Shown here: in pieces, positions 10,146 to 21,555 of the stretch | How positions within the stretch are numbered: position 1 is the stretch's first letter | Layout: every line of letters starts with the position of its first letter | Assembly: GCA_031291255.1 (NCBI GenBank) | Contig: JARLJN010000008.1 | Location: 62,001-126,000, forward strand | Direction: 5' to 3' | Source of the DNA: Gammaproteobacteria bacterium | GTDB taxonomy: Bacteria; Pseudomonadota; Gammaproteobacteria; DSM-16500 | DNA: 64,000 nucleotides | Position numbers and translations under genes: made by a program | The notes under the pieces: generated by a model | Seen by the model: the letters and a program-made list of their open reading frames with translations, nothing else | What the model was told of the DNA's origin: nothing | Databases searched by the model: none

Positions 10146-11693
10146 ATGCAACATACGCAGCTTAATCCATCAGAAATCAGCGAGCTTATTAGAGCCCGCA
10201 TAGAAACATTCAACATTGTATCTGAAGCACGCACTGAAGGGACTATCGTCAGTTTGAAAGACGGTATTGTGCGTATACACGGACTTGATGATGTTATGCA
10301 AGGTGAAATGATTGAGTTTGGCGGTAATACATATGGTATGGCCTTAAACTTAGAACGTGATTCTGTGGGCGCCGTTGTATTAGGTCGTACAGATAATTTA
10401 GCTGAAGGCCAAACAGTAAAATGTACAGGTCGTATTTTAGAAGTACCAGTAGGTGAAGCCTTATTAGGCCGTGTCGTAAATGCGTTAGGTGCGCCTATAG
10501 ATGGAAAAGGTCCTATAGAAACACCGTTTAGTTCCCCCGTTGAAAAAGTTGCACCCGGTGTGATTTCTCGTCAGCCAGTTTCTCAGCCTTTACAAACAGG
10601 CTTGAAGTCTATCGACTCCATGGTGCCAGTCGGACGTGGACAACGTGAATTAATTATTGGCGATAGACAAACCGGTAAAACCGCAATTGCAATCGATACC
10701 ATCATTAATCAACGTGATACCGGCGTAAAATGTATTTATGTAGCGATAGGACAAAAAGCCTCATCTGTTGCTGCAGTGGTTCGTAAGTTAGAAGATCATA
10801 ATGCGTTAGCTCACACTATCATAGTCGTTGCATCTGCAGCAGAAGCAGCAGCGTTACAATTCGTTGCACCGTATGCAGGTTGTGCGATGGGCGAATACTT
10901 CCGTGATAAAGGTGAAGATGCACTGATCATTTATGATGATTTGACCAAACAAGCATGGGCATATAGACAAATCTCTTTATTACTACGCAGACCACCAGGA
11001 CGCGAAGCTTATCCTGGCGATATTTTCTATTTGCATTCCCGTTTATTAGAACGTTCTGCGCGTGTTAACGCTGAATATGTTGAGCGTATGACAGAAGGCA
11101 AAGTGAAAGGTAAAACCGGTTCGTTGACAGCACTTCCTGTTATTGAAACTCAAGCAGGTGACGTATCTGCATTCGTTTCCACTAACGTTATTTCGATTAC
11201 AGATGGACAAATATTTTTAGAAAGCAGCTTATTTAATTCTGGCATACGCCCAGCAATTAACGCAGGGTTGTCTGTGTCTCGTGTGGGTGGTGCAGCACAA
11301 ACTAAATCCATTAAAAAATTGGGCGGTGGTGTGCGTTTAGCACTTGCGCAATATCGTGAATTAGCTGCGTTCTCACAATTTGCATCCGATTTAGATGAAG
11401 CAACACGTAAGCAATTAGAACGTGGCCAACGTATTACTGAAGTGATGAAGCAAAAACAATATTCCCCTATGTCTGTGGGTGATATGGCTATCGTATTGTT
11501 TGCTGTAGATCAAGGTTTTATGGATGACGTTACATTACTAAAATTAGCAGACTTCGAGCATGCTTTGTTAGGCTTTATACGCAGTAATCACAGTGAATTT
11601 TTAGCAAAACTCAATACCGGTGATTACAGTGAAGACATTGCTAAGACATTGAAAAGCATTCTTGAAACGTTTAAAAAAACGCAAACTTGGTAA
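10146..11693 (+). CDS. atpA: ATP synthase F1 subunit alpha
   Basis: Non-catalytic nucleotide-binding subunit of the F1 hexamer (515 aa, the family length). The Walker A motif is [11 protein letters not shown], the Walker B region [10 protein letters not shown], and [20 protein letters not shown] is the signature loop; the Arg finger lies in [15 protein letters not shown]. Eleven bases separate it from atpH. Nothing unusual is seen. Confidence 0.98.
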   Translation: MQHTQLNPSEISELIRARIETFNIVSEARTEGTIVSLKDGIVRIHGLDDVMQGEMIEFGGNTYGMALNLERDSVGAVVLGRTDNLAEGQTVKCTGRILEVPVGEALLGRVVNALGAPIDGKGPIETPFSSPVEKVAPGVISRQPVSQPLQTGLKSIDSMVPVGRGQRELIIGDRQTGKTAIAIDTIINQRDTGVKCIYVAIGQKASSVAAVVRKLEDHNALAHTIIVVASAAEAAALQFVAPYAGCAMGEYFRDKGEDALIIYDDLTKQAWAYRQISLLLRRPPGREAYPGDIFYLHSRLLERSARVNAEYVERMTEGKVKGKTGSLTALPVIETQAGDVSAFVSTNVISITDGQIFLESSLFNSGIRPAINAGLSVSRVGGAAQTKSIKKLGGGVRLALAQYRELAAFSQFASDLDEATRKQLERGQRITEVMKQKQYSPMSVGDMAIVLFAVDQGFMDDVTLLKLADFEHALLGFIRSNHSEFLAKLNTGDYSEDIAKTLKSILETFKKTQTW

Positions 11694-11705
11694 GAGTAGT
11701 TATTC

Positions 11706-12569
11706 ATGGCGATAGCAAAAGAAGTACGCACTAAAATTCAAAGCATTAAGAATACGCAAAAAATTACGCGCGCAATGGAAATGGTTGCAGCCAGTAAAAT
11801 GCGTAAAGCACAAGAGCGTATGCAACGTGCAAAACCTTATGCGCAGAAAATTTTGCAAGTCATTAGTCACTTAGCAAGATCGACTTCTGAATATCAGCAC
11901 CCTTATTTGCAATCACGACCTATAAATAAAGTAGGTTATATCGTAGTGACAACAGATCGCGGTTTGTGTGGCGGCTTAAACATTAATTTGTTAAAGACCG
12001 TAGTGACTGACATAAAAGCATGGAAAGCTAAAGGCGTAGAAGTTTCTTTATCTTTAGTCGGAAGTAAAGGAACAGCATTTTTCAAACGTGTAGGTGGTGC
12101 TGTGTTAGGTCACGCTGAACACTTGGGTGATGCGCCTGAAATAAAAGATTTGATAGGTGTAGTCAAAGTGATGTTAGATGCTTATTTAGATAATCGCATT
12201 GATGCTTTGTACTTATGTTCTAACGAATTTGTAAATACTATGAGTCAGAAACCAACTATACAACAAGTGTTACCTATAGTTGCTAGCACAGATGAAAAGT
12301 TAAAACATCATTGGGATTATTTATATGAACCTGATAATGCAAAAATTTTGTTAGATCAATTATTAATGCGTTACATAGAAGCGCAAGTTTATCGTGGCAT
12401 TATAGAAAATTTAGCCAGTGAGCAAGCGGCTCGTATGGTTGCAATGAAAAGTGCTACAGATAATGCGGCAGATTTAATAGATGATCTTCAATTAGTTTAT
12501 AACAAAGCACGTCAGTCAGCGATTACACAAGAATTATCAGAAATTGTTGCAGGTGCATCAGTTATATAG
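11706..12569 (+). CDS. atpG: ATP synthase F1 subunit gamma
   Basis: Central rotor shaft (287 aa). The N-terminal helix contains [20 protein letters not shown] and the C-terminal helix [18 protein letters not shown], the two coiled-coil strands inside the alpha-beta ring. [10 protein letters not shown] is conserved. It sits 12 bases after atpA. Its downstream gap to atpD (189 bases) is far longer than other gaps in the operon because a repeat element sits there. Confidence 0.97.
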   Translation: MAIAKEVRTKIQSIKNTQKITRAMEMVAASKMRKAQERMQRAKPYAQKILQVISHLARSTSEYQHPYLQSRPINKVGYIVVTTDRGLCGGLNINLLKTVVTDIKAWKAKGVEVSLSLVGSKGTAFFKRVGGAVLGHAEHLGDAPEIKDLIGVVKVMLDAYLDNRIDALYLCSNEFVNTMSQKPTIQQVLPIVASTDEKLKHHWDYLYEPDNAKILLDQLLMRYIEAQVYRGIIENLASEQAARMVAMKSATDNAADLIDDLQLVYNKARQSAITQELSEIVAGASVI

Positions 12570-12583
12570 CCGTGACTACTTCC

Positions 12584-14135
<1,552 letters not shown>

Positions 14136-14160
14136 TAGAGACTTTATTAAGTAAATTATT

Positions 14161-14580
14161 ATGACTCAAACTATGCGACTAGATATTGTGAGTGCTGAAA
14201 AAGAAATTTTTTCAGGTCACGTAGAAAGTGTTTCTGTGACAGGTAAAGCAGGCGAGCTGGGAATTTTTCCAGGCCATGCTCCTTTGTTAACAGGACTAAA
14301 GCCAGGAAACATACGCGCTATGCTTCCTAATAACAAAGAAGAAATATTTTATGTTTCTAGCGGCATGCTTGAAGTGCAGCCTTTTGTCGTCACTGTATTA
14401 GCTGATACCGCTCAGCGTGCTGATGATATAGATGAAGCTGCTGCGATAATCGCAAAAGAAAATGCAGAGAAAGCGCTAGCAAATCAAAACTCACAAGTTG
14501 ATTTTGCAAAAGCCACTGCTGAACTAGCGGAAGCGATTGCGCAAATTCAGACAATTAAAAAAATTCGCAAACATCGTTAA
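14161..14580 (+). CDS. atpC: ATP synthase F1 subunit epsilon
   Basis: Regulatory rotor subunit (139 aa). The N-terminal beta-sandwich has [15 protein letters not shown] and [19 protein letters not shown]; the C-terminal helical hairpin begins around [10 protein letters not shown]. It is the last gene of the operon. No classical terminator follows directly; instead a 250-base palindromic element begins 30 bases downstream and could act as one. Confidence 0.96.
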   Translation: MTQTMRLDIVSAEKEIFSGHVESVSVTGKAGELGIFPGHAPLLTGLKPGNIRAMLPNNKEEIFYVSSGMLEVQPFVVTVLADTAQRADDIDEAAAIIAKENAEKALANQNSQVDFAKATAELAEAIAQIQTIKKIRKHR

Positions 14581-14609
14581 GCGTATAGCCTTACCCATAA
14601 ATATTAGGC

Positions 14610-14862
14610 CTCTTGAAAATGAATAGAACGCCCCCTCTCTTCCCGTGCTTTTTGCGGGAGGAGAGGACAGGGGAGAGGAGGGCTTAAATTTCATATTTAA
14701 ATGTTATTGATGCTACAATATTTTTACAGTCTCATTTCCCAAAAAATGTATTTATAATTTTTTTAAATCATTGTACAAGGAAGTCTTAACCCTCCTCTCC
14801 CCAACCCTCTCCTCCCGCAAAAAGCACGGGAAGAGAGGGGGCGTTCTACTCATTTTTAAGAG
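14610..14862. repeat. Palindromic element with ~77-base inverted repeats and AT-rich core
   Basis: The left arm (14610-14687) and right arm (14786-14862) are near-perfect inverted copies. Each contains CCCCCTCTCTTCCCG, a short internal hairpin around CTTTTTGCGGGAGG and GGGGAGAGGAGGG. The core is about 98 bases and AT-rich, with no gene. The arms match those that flank the DUF559 gene at 48.4-48.9 kb, so this looks like a gene-less, MITE-like relative. It lies between atpC and a convergent gene and could also end transcription on both sides. Confidence 0.85.
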
Positions 14863-14875
14863 TTCACCCCATGAA

Positions 14876-17044
14876 TTAGTTTGTTATGACGCGATATATC
14901 AAAAACTTTAATAATTTTTTATTTATAAAATCTTTAATACTCGTTGGATTCTTGAGTTTCATTCTTGCTAAATAATTTTCATAGCGAGTATCGTTTTGAA
15001 AAAATAATAATGCTTGTATGAGTGTGGTGATTAATTTCAGCTTACTGCTATTTTTTAAATAGAGTAATGCATTTTTTATGACTTGTTCATCTTGCGTTAA
15101 TTCACTTCCAAAAGGATAGGGCTTATATATCCCTTTTGCTTGCAGCTCTTTTAAAATAGGCTGCAACGCATTCAACGTGTTATTTTGAAAAGCGTTTGGA
15201 ATTTCATAATCGGATGCTATTTTTCCGTGTTTTTTCGCTGTTTTTAATAATTCTTCCTGAAAGCGTGAATCGGTAATATTTAAAATACTTTTAATAATGT
15301 CTGCATCGGTTTTGCTGCGACAATCAGCAATTCCATATTCAGTAATGATGATATCGCGTAAATTACGCGGTAAAGTAATGTTAGGATATTCCCATAACAC
15401 ATTCGATGTCACCTTGCCTTTAGCGACTCTAGTGCTATGACAATTGATAATGAATCTCGCCAGTGGGAGTTCTTGTGACAAAACAGCAAAGTCAAATTGT
15501 CCCCCTACTCCGCTGACTTCTTGCCAGTCTTTAAGACCGTCTGAAATAATGCTGCCCTCTAATGTAAACATCATGGATGCATTCACAAAGCGTGCATCTA
15601 TGCGTTGCAGTGGACCTAATTTTTCTGACCACATAGTGTTTGTTTTGGAAATTCTTGTCATGTCAAATTGTTGCAATTCTGCTGCGGGTAAATTTCTTAA
15701 TTGCTGATAAAAGTCAGTGCTGCCAATAAAAAATCCTGCATGAAGAATTTTTCCAGATGTAAGCGTCTTTCCTAAATGGGCAGCGATGAGTTTTTCAGTC
15801 GGTAAAATAGGATGACTTTGGTCATAACGTATATCTGATTTTATAATTCCAAATGTTTGCAAAAATTCAACATCATTTTCAGTTAATGGAGAATTGATAA
15901 TTTTGTTTTTCAGAAGGATATCGAGAAAGTCAGGTGTAACAATTTCTGTAATTTGTCGAGTATTTAATAATTGCTGTAAACCTACATGATCATATACATG
16001 TTTCTTTAAAATTTTTTTATGGTACAGATGGAGATAGCTATCACTTAACATTTCTGTAGAGGCATATAAACCCTGTTCAAAAGTATTTAGTTCGCCAGCT
16101 TCTGTGATCACGTCTCCAAATTTTTCGTGAACTTGTAATCGTGTCAGAATATCTTGATATAACGCATTATCTTTATGCCGCAATATAAGCGCGTTCGTTA
16201 ATGCATCGCCTAGTTTTCCTATGCCTATTTGTAAAGAGCCATTATCTTTGATTAATGTACTGCTATATAAACCAATAAAAAAATCTTGCAGTGAAAGTTC
16301 AGCCTTGGGTATGGCATAGAGCGATCTATATTTTTTTGTGTCAACGATATCAGTAAATTGTTCCGCTTTTATTATTGCATCACCTAACATAAAAGGAAGA
16401 TTAGAATTCACTTCAGCAACAATACACACTTTTTTTCCGTGCTCTTCTTCTTGTTTGAGATGATGTACAACATCAAGAAATAAATCTGTATTGCAGCTTA
16501 AACTGTATTCATTCGTTTCTTGTGCCGAATGTGCAACTTGCTGAGCGATCACATTGATAGAGTGATGTATGGTATCAGCCACTACACTAGTATAATTTGT
16601 ACTAATGTAATCTTGCTGAACTTTTGCATTATTTAAATAATCTCCAGACGTTAAAAAAAATTCAATAATCTTTATGTTGTTGGGTAATTGTTGTTTTACA
16701 CGCACTTCTTCATAAAGCGGATCTTCATAATCACCCAAAATTTTTTCTAAAATAGGCTCGAGAAAAAGTTTTTCTAAGCCTTCACGTGGTTTAGGCCGTG
16801 TTAAGGTAAGGGCTGTTAAGATAGTGAGAGAGATGGATGTATCGTTTAATGCTAAACGATATAAGGCATTTATTACCCCTATGGGTTTTCCTATACCTAA
16901 TGGCACACCAATTACAACGTTTTTGTCAACATGCTGCACAATTTGTTTTGCAATCAAATCATAGTTATTAAAATATGTAGTCATGAGATCATTACTCAAT
17001 TTGGTGGTGTCTTTACAATAAAATTTAATCGCATAATTATGCAA
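14876..17044 (-). CDS. Acetyl-CoA hydrolase/transferase-like protein
   Basis: A 722-residue protein of the acetyl-CoA hydrolase / class I CoA-transferase superfamily. The first half has NVVIGVPLGIGKPIGVINAL, a family-like N-terminal fold start, and ISTNYTSVVAD; the second half carries GKILHAGFFIGS, RIDARFVNASMMFTLEG and SGVGGQFDFAVLSQ, the C-terminal domain signature, then IITEYGIADCRSKTDADI. Members move CoA between short acids or hydrolyse acetyl-CoA; the substrate here is unknown. The start may instead be Met21 (MTTYFNNYDL). It is divergent from the dehydrogenase gene, only 17 to 80 bases apart depending on starts. Its 3' end abuts the palindromic element. Confidence 0.75.
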   Translation of the reverse strand: MHNYAIKFYCKDTTKLSNDLMTTYFNNYDLIAKQIVQHVDKNVVIGVPLGIGKPIGVINALYRLALNDTSISLTILTALTLTRPKPREGLEKLFLEPILEKILGDYEDPLYEEVRVKQQLPNNIKIIEFFLTSGDYLNNAKVQQDYISTNYTSVVADTIHHSINVIAQQVAHSAQETNEYSLSCNTDLFLDVVHHLKQEEEHGKKVCIVAEVNSNLPFMLGDAIIKAEQFTDIVDTKKYRSLYAIPKAELSLQDFFIGLYSSTLIKDNGSLQIGIGKLGDALTNALILRHKDNALYQDILTRLQVHEKFGDVITEAGELNTFEQGLYASTEMLSDSYLHLYHKKILKKHVYDHVGLQQLLNTRQITEIVTPDFLDILLKNKIINSPLTENDVEFLQTFGIIKSDIRYDQSHPILPTEKLIAAHLGKTLTSGKILHAGFFIGSTDFYQQLRNLPAAELQQFDMTRISKTNTMWSEKLGPLQRIDARFVNASMMFTLEGSIISDGLKDWQEVSGVGGQFDFAVLSQELPLARFIINCHSTRVAKGKVTSNVLWEYPNITLPRNLRDIIITEYGIADCRSKTDADIIKSILNITDSRFQEELLKTAKKHGKIASDYEIPNAFQNNTLNALQPILKELQAKGIYKPYPFGSELTQDEQVIKNALLYLKNSSKLKLITTLIQALLFFQNDTRYENYLARMKLKNPTSIKDFINKKLLKFLIYRVITN

Positions 17045-17124
17045 GAGAATTCATAACCTACATGCAATATGATACAGTCTCTCTTTTATCTATGCGTATT
17101 AAATATTATGACGAGGGCATTGCG

Positions 17125-18231
17125 ATGGAAGTGCTAGAACCGACTAAGGGAGCTGTTATGCAAAGAGAAACACCTAAATCACATCACACGGGTTTTGACA
17201 GGCTTTGTCGCTATGCAGAAATACTTCATTTTGGCGATGTGCATATGAAGTTTGATCATGCTACTGGATTACGTGCAATTGTTGCCATTCATAATTTAAA
17301 TCGTGGCCCTGCTATAGGGGGTTGCAGGCTAGCGCGTTATGCAACAACAGACGATGCATTAGAAGATGCATTACGCTTAGCACAAATGATGAGTTACAAA
17401 TCTGCCATTAATAATCTTGCACACGGCGGAGCTAAAGCCGTCATCATGATGCCAAAAAAAATCATTAAAGATAGAGTGGCATTCTTTGAAGCTTTTGGTA
17501 ATTTTGTACAAGAGTTAGGTGGACGTTATATTACTGCTGTTGACAGCGGAACCAGTGCGTCAGATATGGATATTATTGCACGTAAGACCAACTTTGTGAC
17601 TTGCACGAATACCTCAGGAAATGCCGGTGATCCTTCACCCCAAACGGCTTTTGGTGTAAGACGTGCAATAGAGGCTTCAGTGAAGTTTAAAATGGGCAGA
17701 GACACACTGGAAGGCGTTCATGTTTCTATTCAAGGTGCGGGTCATGTTGGATATTATCTCGCAAAAGAATTACATGTACTAGGTGCGCGATTGACAATGT
17801 GTGATGTAAATCCAGTTGCGTTACAACGTTGTGTAGATGAGTTCGGTGTCAGTGTGTGTGCACCTGAAACTATTTATGATGTAGAAGCGGATGTGTTTGC
17901 ACCTTGTGCATTAGGTGCCGTTTTAAATTTAGTAAATATCAAACGATTAAAAGTAAAAATAGTCGCTGGCTCTGCGAATAACCAACTCGCACATCACTTA
18001 CATGGTATGGCTCTGCATGAGCGTGGAATATTATATGCACCCGATTTTTTAATTAATGCAGGTGGATTAATTCATGTTGCAGTCATTTATGATCATGCTG
18101 ATGTGAATAAAGCTGAACAGCAAATCAGCGATATTTATTATACTTTGACTGAAATATACGAAAGAGCAAAATTTGAAAATAGACCGACTAGTGAAATTGC
18201 AGAAGCGATGGCGTTAGAGCGTTTAAGTTAA
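17125..18231 (+). CDS. Glu/Leu/Phe/Val-family amino acid dehydrogenase (leucine dehydrogenase-like)
   Basis: NAD-dependent oxidative deamination of a branched-chain or aromatic amino acid, cytoplasmic. RAIVAIHNLNRGPAIGGCRL, then MSYKSAINNLAHGGAKAVI with the catalytic Lys, then TAVDSGTSASDMD form the catalytic domain; IQGAGHVGYYLAKELHVLGA is the Rossmann dinucleotide loop; APCALGAVLN and GSANNQLA complete the family pattern. I chose the ATG at 17125 (GAGG nine bases upstream), giving 368 residues, the usual length for leucine dehydrogenase; the frame is open to 17062. Leucine, valine or phenylalanine preference cannot be decided here. Confidence 0.85.
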   Translation: MEVLEPTKGAVMQRETPKSHHTGFDRLCRYAEILHFGDVHMKFDHATGLRAIVAIHNLNRGPAIGGCRLARYATTDDALEDALRLAQMMSYKSAINNLAHGGAKAVIMMPKKIIKDRVAFFEAFGNFVQELGGRYITAVDSGTSASDMDIIARKTNFVTCTNTSGNAGDPSPQTAFGVRRAIEASVKFKMGRDTLEGVHVSIQGAGHVGYYLAKELHVLGARLTMCDVNPVALQRCVDEFGVSVCAPETIYDVEADVFAPCALGAVLNLVNIKRLKVKIVAGSANNQLAHHLHGMALHERGILYAPDFLINAGGLIHVAVIYDHADVNKAEQQISDIYYTLTEIYERAKFENRPTSEIAEAMALERLS

Positions 18232-18246
18232 ACTCTCAAAAAGGAT

Positions 18247-18278
18247 GTAGCCCGGATTGAGCGTTGCGAAAATCCGGG
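18247..18278 (+). repeat. REP-like palindrome, CCGGATT type
   Basis: A 32-base hairpin unit starting GTAGCCCGGATT, directly after the dehydrogenase stop codon. It could double as a transcription end for two convergent genes. Confidence 0.85.
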
Positions 18279-18329
18279 ATTTCCGTCATCCCTACATACT
18301 CTTGTAATATTTTATCTGACCCCTAAGCT

Positions 18330-19835
18330 CTAAGCTGCCGCATGCTGCATATATAAACCATGTCTATAACAAACAATAATACTGATACTGGCAAGTAATA
18401 TAAATAATGCTTGCAGATGTTGGTGATATTTTTTGGAGAGAGCTGAATCTTTTAATAGCCATATAGATATAATGGCCAAAATAATGAGATATGAAATAAA
18501 GTCTGTTATATACCGTTGGCATGCGCTATTTATGAGTAATAAAAATGAGATTATTGCCACGGGGATAATGCTGAAGAAAATTAAAAAATGAAGCAATGGA
18601 AGAATGTCTTTATCTTTCTTTTTAAAATTGACTAAAATTAATTTAGGAAGAAAAATAACAAAAATAATAACAGGAGCAGTCCAAAGAACCCCGGCTATAT
18701 GGTATCCCACATAACCGGATGTGAGATTGATCAAGTTGTAATGGAAATCAAAATAATCAAGATGATAGGGTTGAAAAAAATAAGAATAAAATCTATTAGT
18801 CATATTTCTAATAATTTCTGAAGGAAATAGAGGAGAATCGCCTCCTCCGAACTCAGCTGAAGCCAACAGCGTATAGTTTTGTCCAAATTCATAAATGGAA
18901 CCAAATCTCAGATAATTATACATCCCCAATAGAGATCCCACACATAATGCTGGCAAGATTAACGCGGCGCTAAATGTGTAGAAACGATTACGAGTAGACG
19001 TTTTAAAAAAATAGATAATTAAGCTGGGAATTAATAGCAAAGATAGAAAAATAAAATGAGGACGTCCTGCTCCTGCTAATGAAATAAATAAACTAAATAA
19101 AATGATGTCCCTGATTTTTTGATTATTAGTAATTATGTTATAAAGAAAATAAATTGCAAAACTTGTAGAGCAGTATGCGGAGGCAATTGCAACTTCATAG
19201 AAAATTCCTCTTGTTAGAAATGGTGCATTATTAGCAAATCCTAATAATAATCCTGCGACAAGTACCCATAGTTCAGAAATGCTAGAAAAATATTTTCTTT
19301 TAATTTCTATAATCAAAAGAAATTGCATCATAAATCCCAGCGTGAGAAAAAATATGACGGCCAGAGATTCTGAAGGATAATAATTTGTTAACAATTTAAT
19401 GGGGATAAAAAAGGTTACAGCAGCTAATGGGCCAAAATACATGTAAAACTTTTTATGATATAACGATAAATCATGTGCTAAATAGCTAGTATAGATATAA
19501 TTTTCTTTCGTAAAAAATTTAACAATTCTAAAATCTTGATTTTGATAAGAATTATAAGGGTCAGGAAGGTTAAGAAGTTTTGCCGCAGGGAGCATAGATA
19601 ATGATAGTTGTCCTTTCAAAAATCCTTCACTTAGCATTTGATAATAACTATCAGGCGTTATGCTAAATTCTAAGGGAAATAACAGTTTTGCTTCTTTAGC
19701 ATTATTGCCTAATTTGACAGGAGGAAGTCCTATTTCTACAAATAATACATAACTTGCAATTACGCTAAACACTAATAGCAAACGAAAAAAAGCTGAGGGG
19801 GTCAGATAAGCTGAGGGGGTCAGATGAAATCTCAT
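18330..19835 (-). CDS. Polytopic membrane protein, GT-C-like, copy 1
   Basis: A 501-residue membrane protein with about ten or more hydrophobic segments. ITPDSYYQMLSEGFLKGQL, an acidic residue in the first extracytoplasmic loop followed by an aromatic/Gly pattern, resembles GT-C glycosyltransferases or related lipid-linked-sugar enzymes, but I cannot name a family. AGRPHFIFLSLLLIPS is another conserved-looking helix. It is a close paralogue of the gene at 20038-21495, in tandem. Its first about 15 residues (MRFHLTPSAYLTPSAFF) are encoded by the repeat cluster next to it, whereas the paralogue begins MVSIFFRF, so a repeat has changed its 5' end. The true start is therefore uncertain. Confidence 0.7.
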   Translation of the reverse strand: MRFHLTPSAYLTPSAFFRLLLVFSVIASYVLFVEIGLPPVKLGNNAKEAKLLFPLEFSITPDSYYQMLSEGFLKGQLSLSMLPAAKLLNLPDPYNSYQNQDFRIVKFFTKENYIYTSYLAHDLSLYHKKFYMYFGPLAAVTFFIPIKLLTNYYPSESLAVIFFLTLGFMMQFLLIIEIKRKYFSSISELWVLVAGLLLGFANNAPFLTRGIFYEVAIASAYCSTSFAIYFLYNIITNNQKIRDIILFSLFISLAGAGRPHFIFLSLLLIPSLIIYFFKTSTRNRFYTFSAALILPALCVGSLLGMYNYLRFGSIYEFGQNYTLLASAEFGGGDSPLFPSEIIRNMTNRFYSYFFQPYHLDYFDFHYNLINLTSGYVGYHIAGVLWTAPVIIFVIFLPKLILVNFKKKDKDILPLLHFLIFFSIIPVAIISFLLLINSACQRYITDFISYLIILAIISIWLLKDSALSKKYHQHLQALFILLASISIIVCYRHGLYMQHAAA

Positions 19836-20032
19836 GACTCTTCCTTAAAGTTTGAAGATTTCATCTGACCCCTTAGTCCTTAGTCTTACTAATAGCAAAC
19901 GAAAAAAAGCTGAAGGAGCCAGATGAAATCTGATGACTCTTTTAAAGTTTGAAGATTTCATCTGACCCCTTAGTCTTTTCATGACTCTTCCTTAAAGTTT
20001 GAAGATTTCATCTGACCCCTAAAAAATTCTAA
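19771..20032. repeat. Repeat cluster with GGGGTCAGATGAAATC inverted units
   Basis: Several copies of a unit made of TCAGATGAAATC, a short spacer with ACTCTT and AAAGTTTGAA, and GATTTCATCTGACCCC form small palindromes. A 26-base stretch starting ACTAATAGCAAACG at 19771 is repeated at 19888, 117 bases later, so part of the neighbouring coding sequence has been duplicated with the repeat. Similar GGGGTCAGAT-type repeats are often linked to REP-associated transposases, none of which is in this window. Confidence 0.8.
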
Positions 20033-20037
20033 AAAAT

Positions 20038-21495
20038 TTAAAATGTCGCACGCTGCATATATAAACCATGTCTATAACAAACAATAATACTAATGCTGGC
20101 AAGTAACATAAATAAAGCTTGTAGAGGTTTTCGATATTTTTGGGAGTACGCTGACTCTTTTAAGAGCCATAAGGATATAATGGTTAAAATAACAAGATAT
20201 GAAATAAAGTCTGTGATATATCGTTGAGATGCGCTACTTAATATTAATAAAAATGAGATTATTATCACAGGAATAATGCTCAAAAAAATTAAAAAATGTA
20301 ACAATGGAGTTAATTTTTTATTATTCTTTTTGATATTTTCAAAAATTAATCTGGGGAGAAAAATAATAAAAATAATCACAGGAGTAGTCAAAAGGACGCC
20401 CGCCAAATGGTCTATTGCATAACCAAATGCAGGCTTGGACGCATTGTTATAGAAATCAAAATAATCTCGATAATAGGGTCTAACAAAATACGAATAAAAT
20501 CCATTAGTCACATTTCGAATAATCTCTGTAGAAAATAGACCGCTGCTTGCGAACTCAGCTGACAGCATATAGTTTTGTCCAAATTCAAAAATGGAACCAA
20601 ATCTAAGATAATTATACATCCCTAATAAGGATCCCACACACAAGGCTGGCAATAATAATGCTGTACTTAATATGCAGAAGCGTTTATGAGGAAAAGTTTT
20701 GAAAAAATATATAAATAAGCTGGGAATTAATACCAAACAGAGCAATATAAAATGAGGTCGTCCCGCTACTGCTAATGATATAAAGAAACTGAATAAAAGT
20801 ATGTCTCTAATTTTTTGATTATCAGTCAATATATTATAAAGAAAATAGATTGCAAAGCTTGTAGAGCAGTAAGCAGAAGCAACCGCAACCTCATAAAAAA
20901 TTCCCCTTGATAGAAATGGCGCATTATTTGCAAATCCCAATAACAATCCCGCACCAAATATCCATGCTTCTGAAATATTGCAAAAATATTTTTTTTTAAT
21001 TTCTATAATTAAAAGAAATTGAATAATAAACCCAAGTGTAAGAAAAAATATGACTGCCAGAGATTCTGAAGGATAATAATTTGTTAACAACTTGATAGGT
21101 ATAAAAAATGATACCGCTGCTAATGGACCAAAATACATGTAAAACTTTTTATGATATAACGATAAATCATGTGCCAAATAGCTAGTATAGATATTGTCTT
21201 GCATAGTTACGTTAACGATTCTAAAAGATCGATTTTGATAAGAATTATAGGGGTTAGGAAGATTAAGAAGCTTTTTTGTAGGGAGCATAGATAGTGATAG
21301 TTGTCCTTTCAAGAATCCTTCACTTAGCATCTGATAATAACTATCAGGAGTTATGCTAAATTCTAAGGGAAACAACAATTTTGCTTCCTTAGGATTATTG
21401 CCTAATTTCAGAGGAGGAAGTCCTGTTTCAACAAACAATACATAACTTGCAATAACGCTGAATACTAGTATAAAACGAAAAAATATGCTTACCAT
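20038..21495 (-). CDS. Polytopic membrane protein, GT-C-like, copy 2
   Basis: A 485-residue paralogue of the product of 18330-19835, with the same order of helices: N-terminal anchor FFRFILVFSVIASYVLFVE, loop ITPDSYYQMLSEG (Asp51), YHKKFYMYFGPLAAVSFFIP and VAGRPHFILLCLVL. The two differ mostly by conservative changes and small indels (for example the region FEFGQNYMLS). Acidic loop residues early in the protein suggest a glycosyltransferase of GT-C topology acting on a polyprenyl-linked donor in the inner membrane. That is inference. Its start is intact, with CCAAGGATGG around the ATG. Confidence 0.7.
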   Translation of the reverse strand: MVSIFFRFILVFSVIASYVLFVETGLPPLKLGNNPKEAKLLFPLEFSITPDSYYQMLSEGFLKGQLSLSMLPTKKLLNLPNPYNSYQNRSFRIVNVTMQDNIYTSYLAHDLSLYHKKFYMYFGPLAAVSFFIPIKLLTNYYPSESLAVIFFLTLGFIIQFLLIIEIKKKYFCNISEAWIFGAGLLLGFANNAPFLSRGIFYEVAVASAYCSTSFAIYFLYNILTDNQKIRDILLFSFFISLAVAGRPHFILLCLVLIPSLFIYFFKTFPHKRFCILSTALLLPALCVGSLLGMYNYLRFGSIFEFGQNYMLSAEFASSGLFSTEIIRNVTNGFYSYFVRPYYRDYFDFYNNASKPAFGYAIDHLAGVLLTTPVIIFIIFLPRLIFENIKKNNKKLTPLLHFLIFLSIIPVIIISFLLILSSASQRYITDFISYLVILTIISLWLLKESAYSQKYRKPLQALFMLLASISIIVCYRHGLYMQRATF

Positions 21496-21533
21496 CCTTG
21501 GTATTCCTGTTTATTACATGGAAGAAAGTCATA

Positions 21534-21554
21534 GCTGTGCTCAATCCGAGCTAC
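21534..21554 (-). repeat. Remnant of a CCGGATT-type REP arm
   Basis: Only the right half of the palindrome (GCTCAATCCGAGCTAC) remains between the membrane-protein gene and the parC stop. It matches the right arm of the pair at 25796-25888. Confidence 0.6.
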
Positions 21555-21555
21555 A

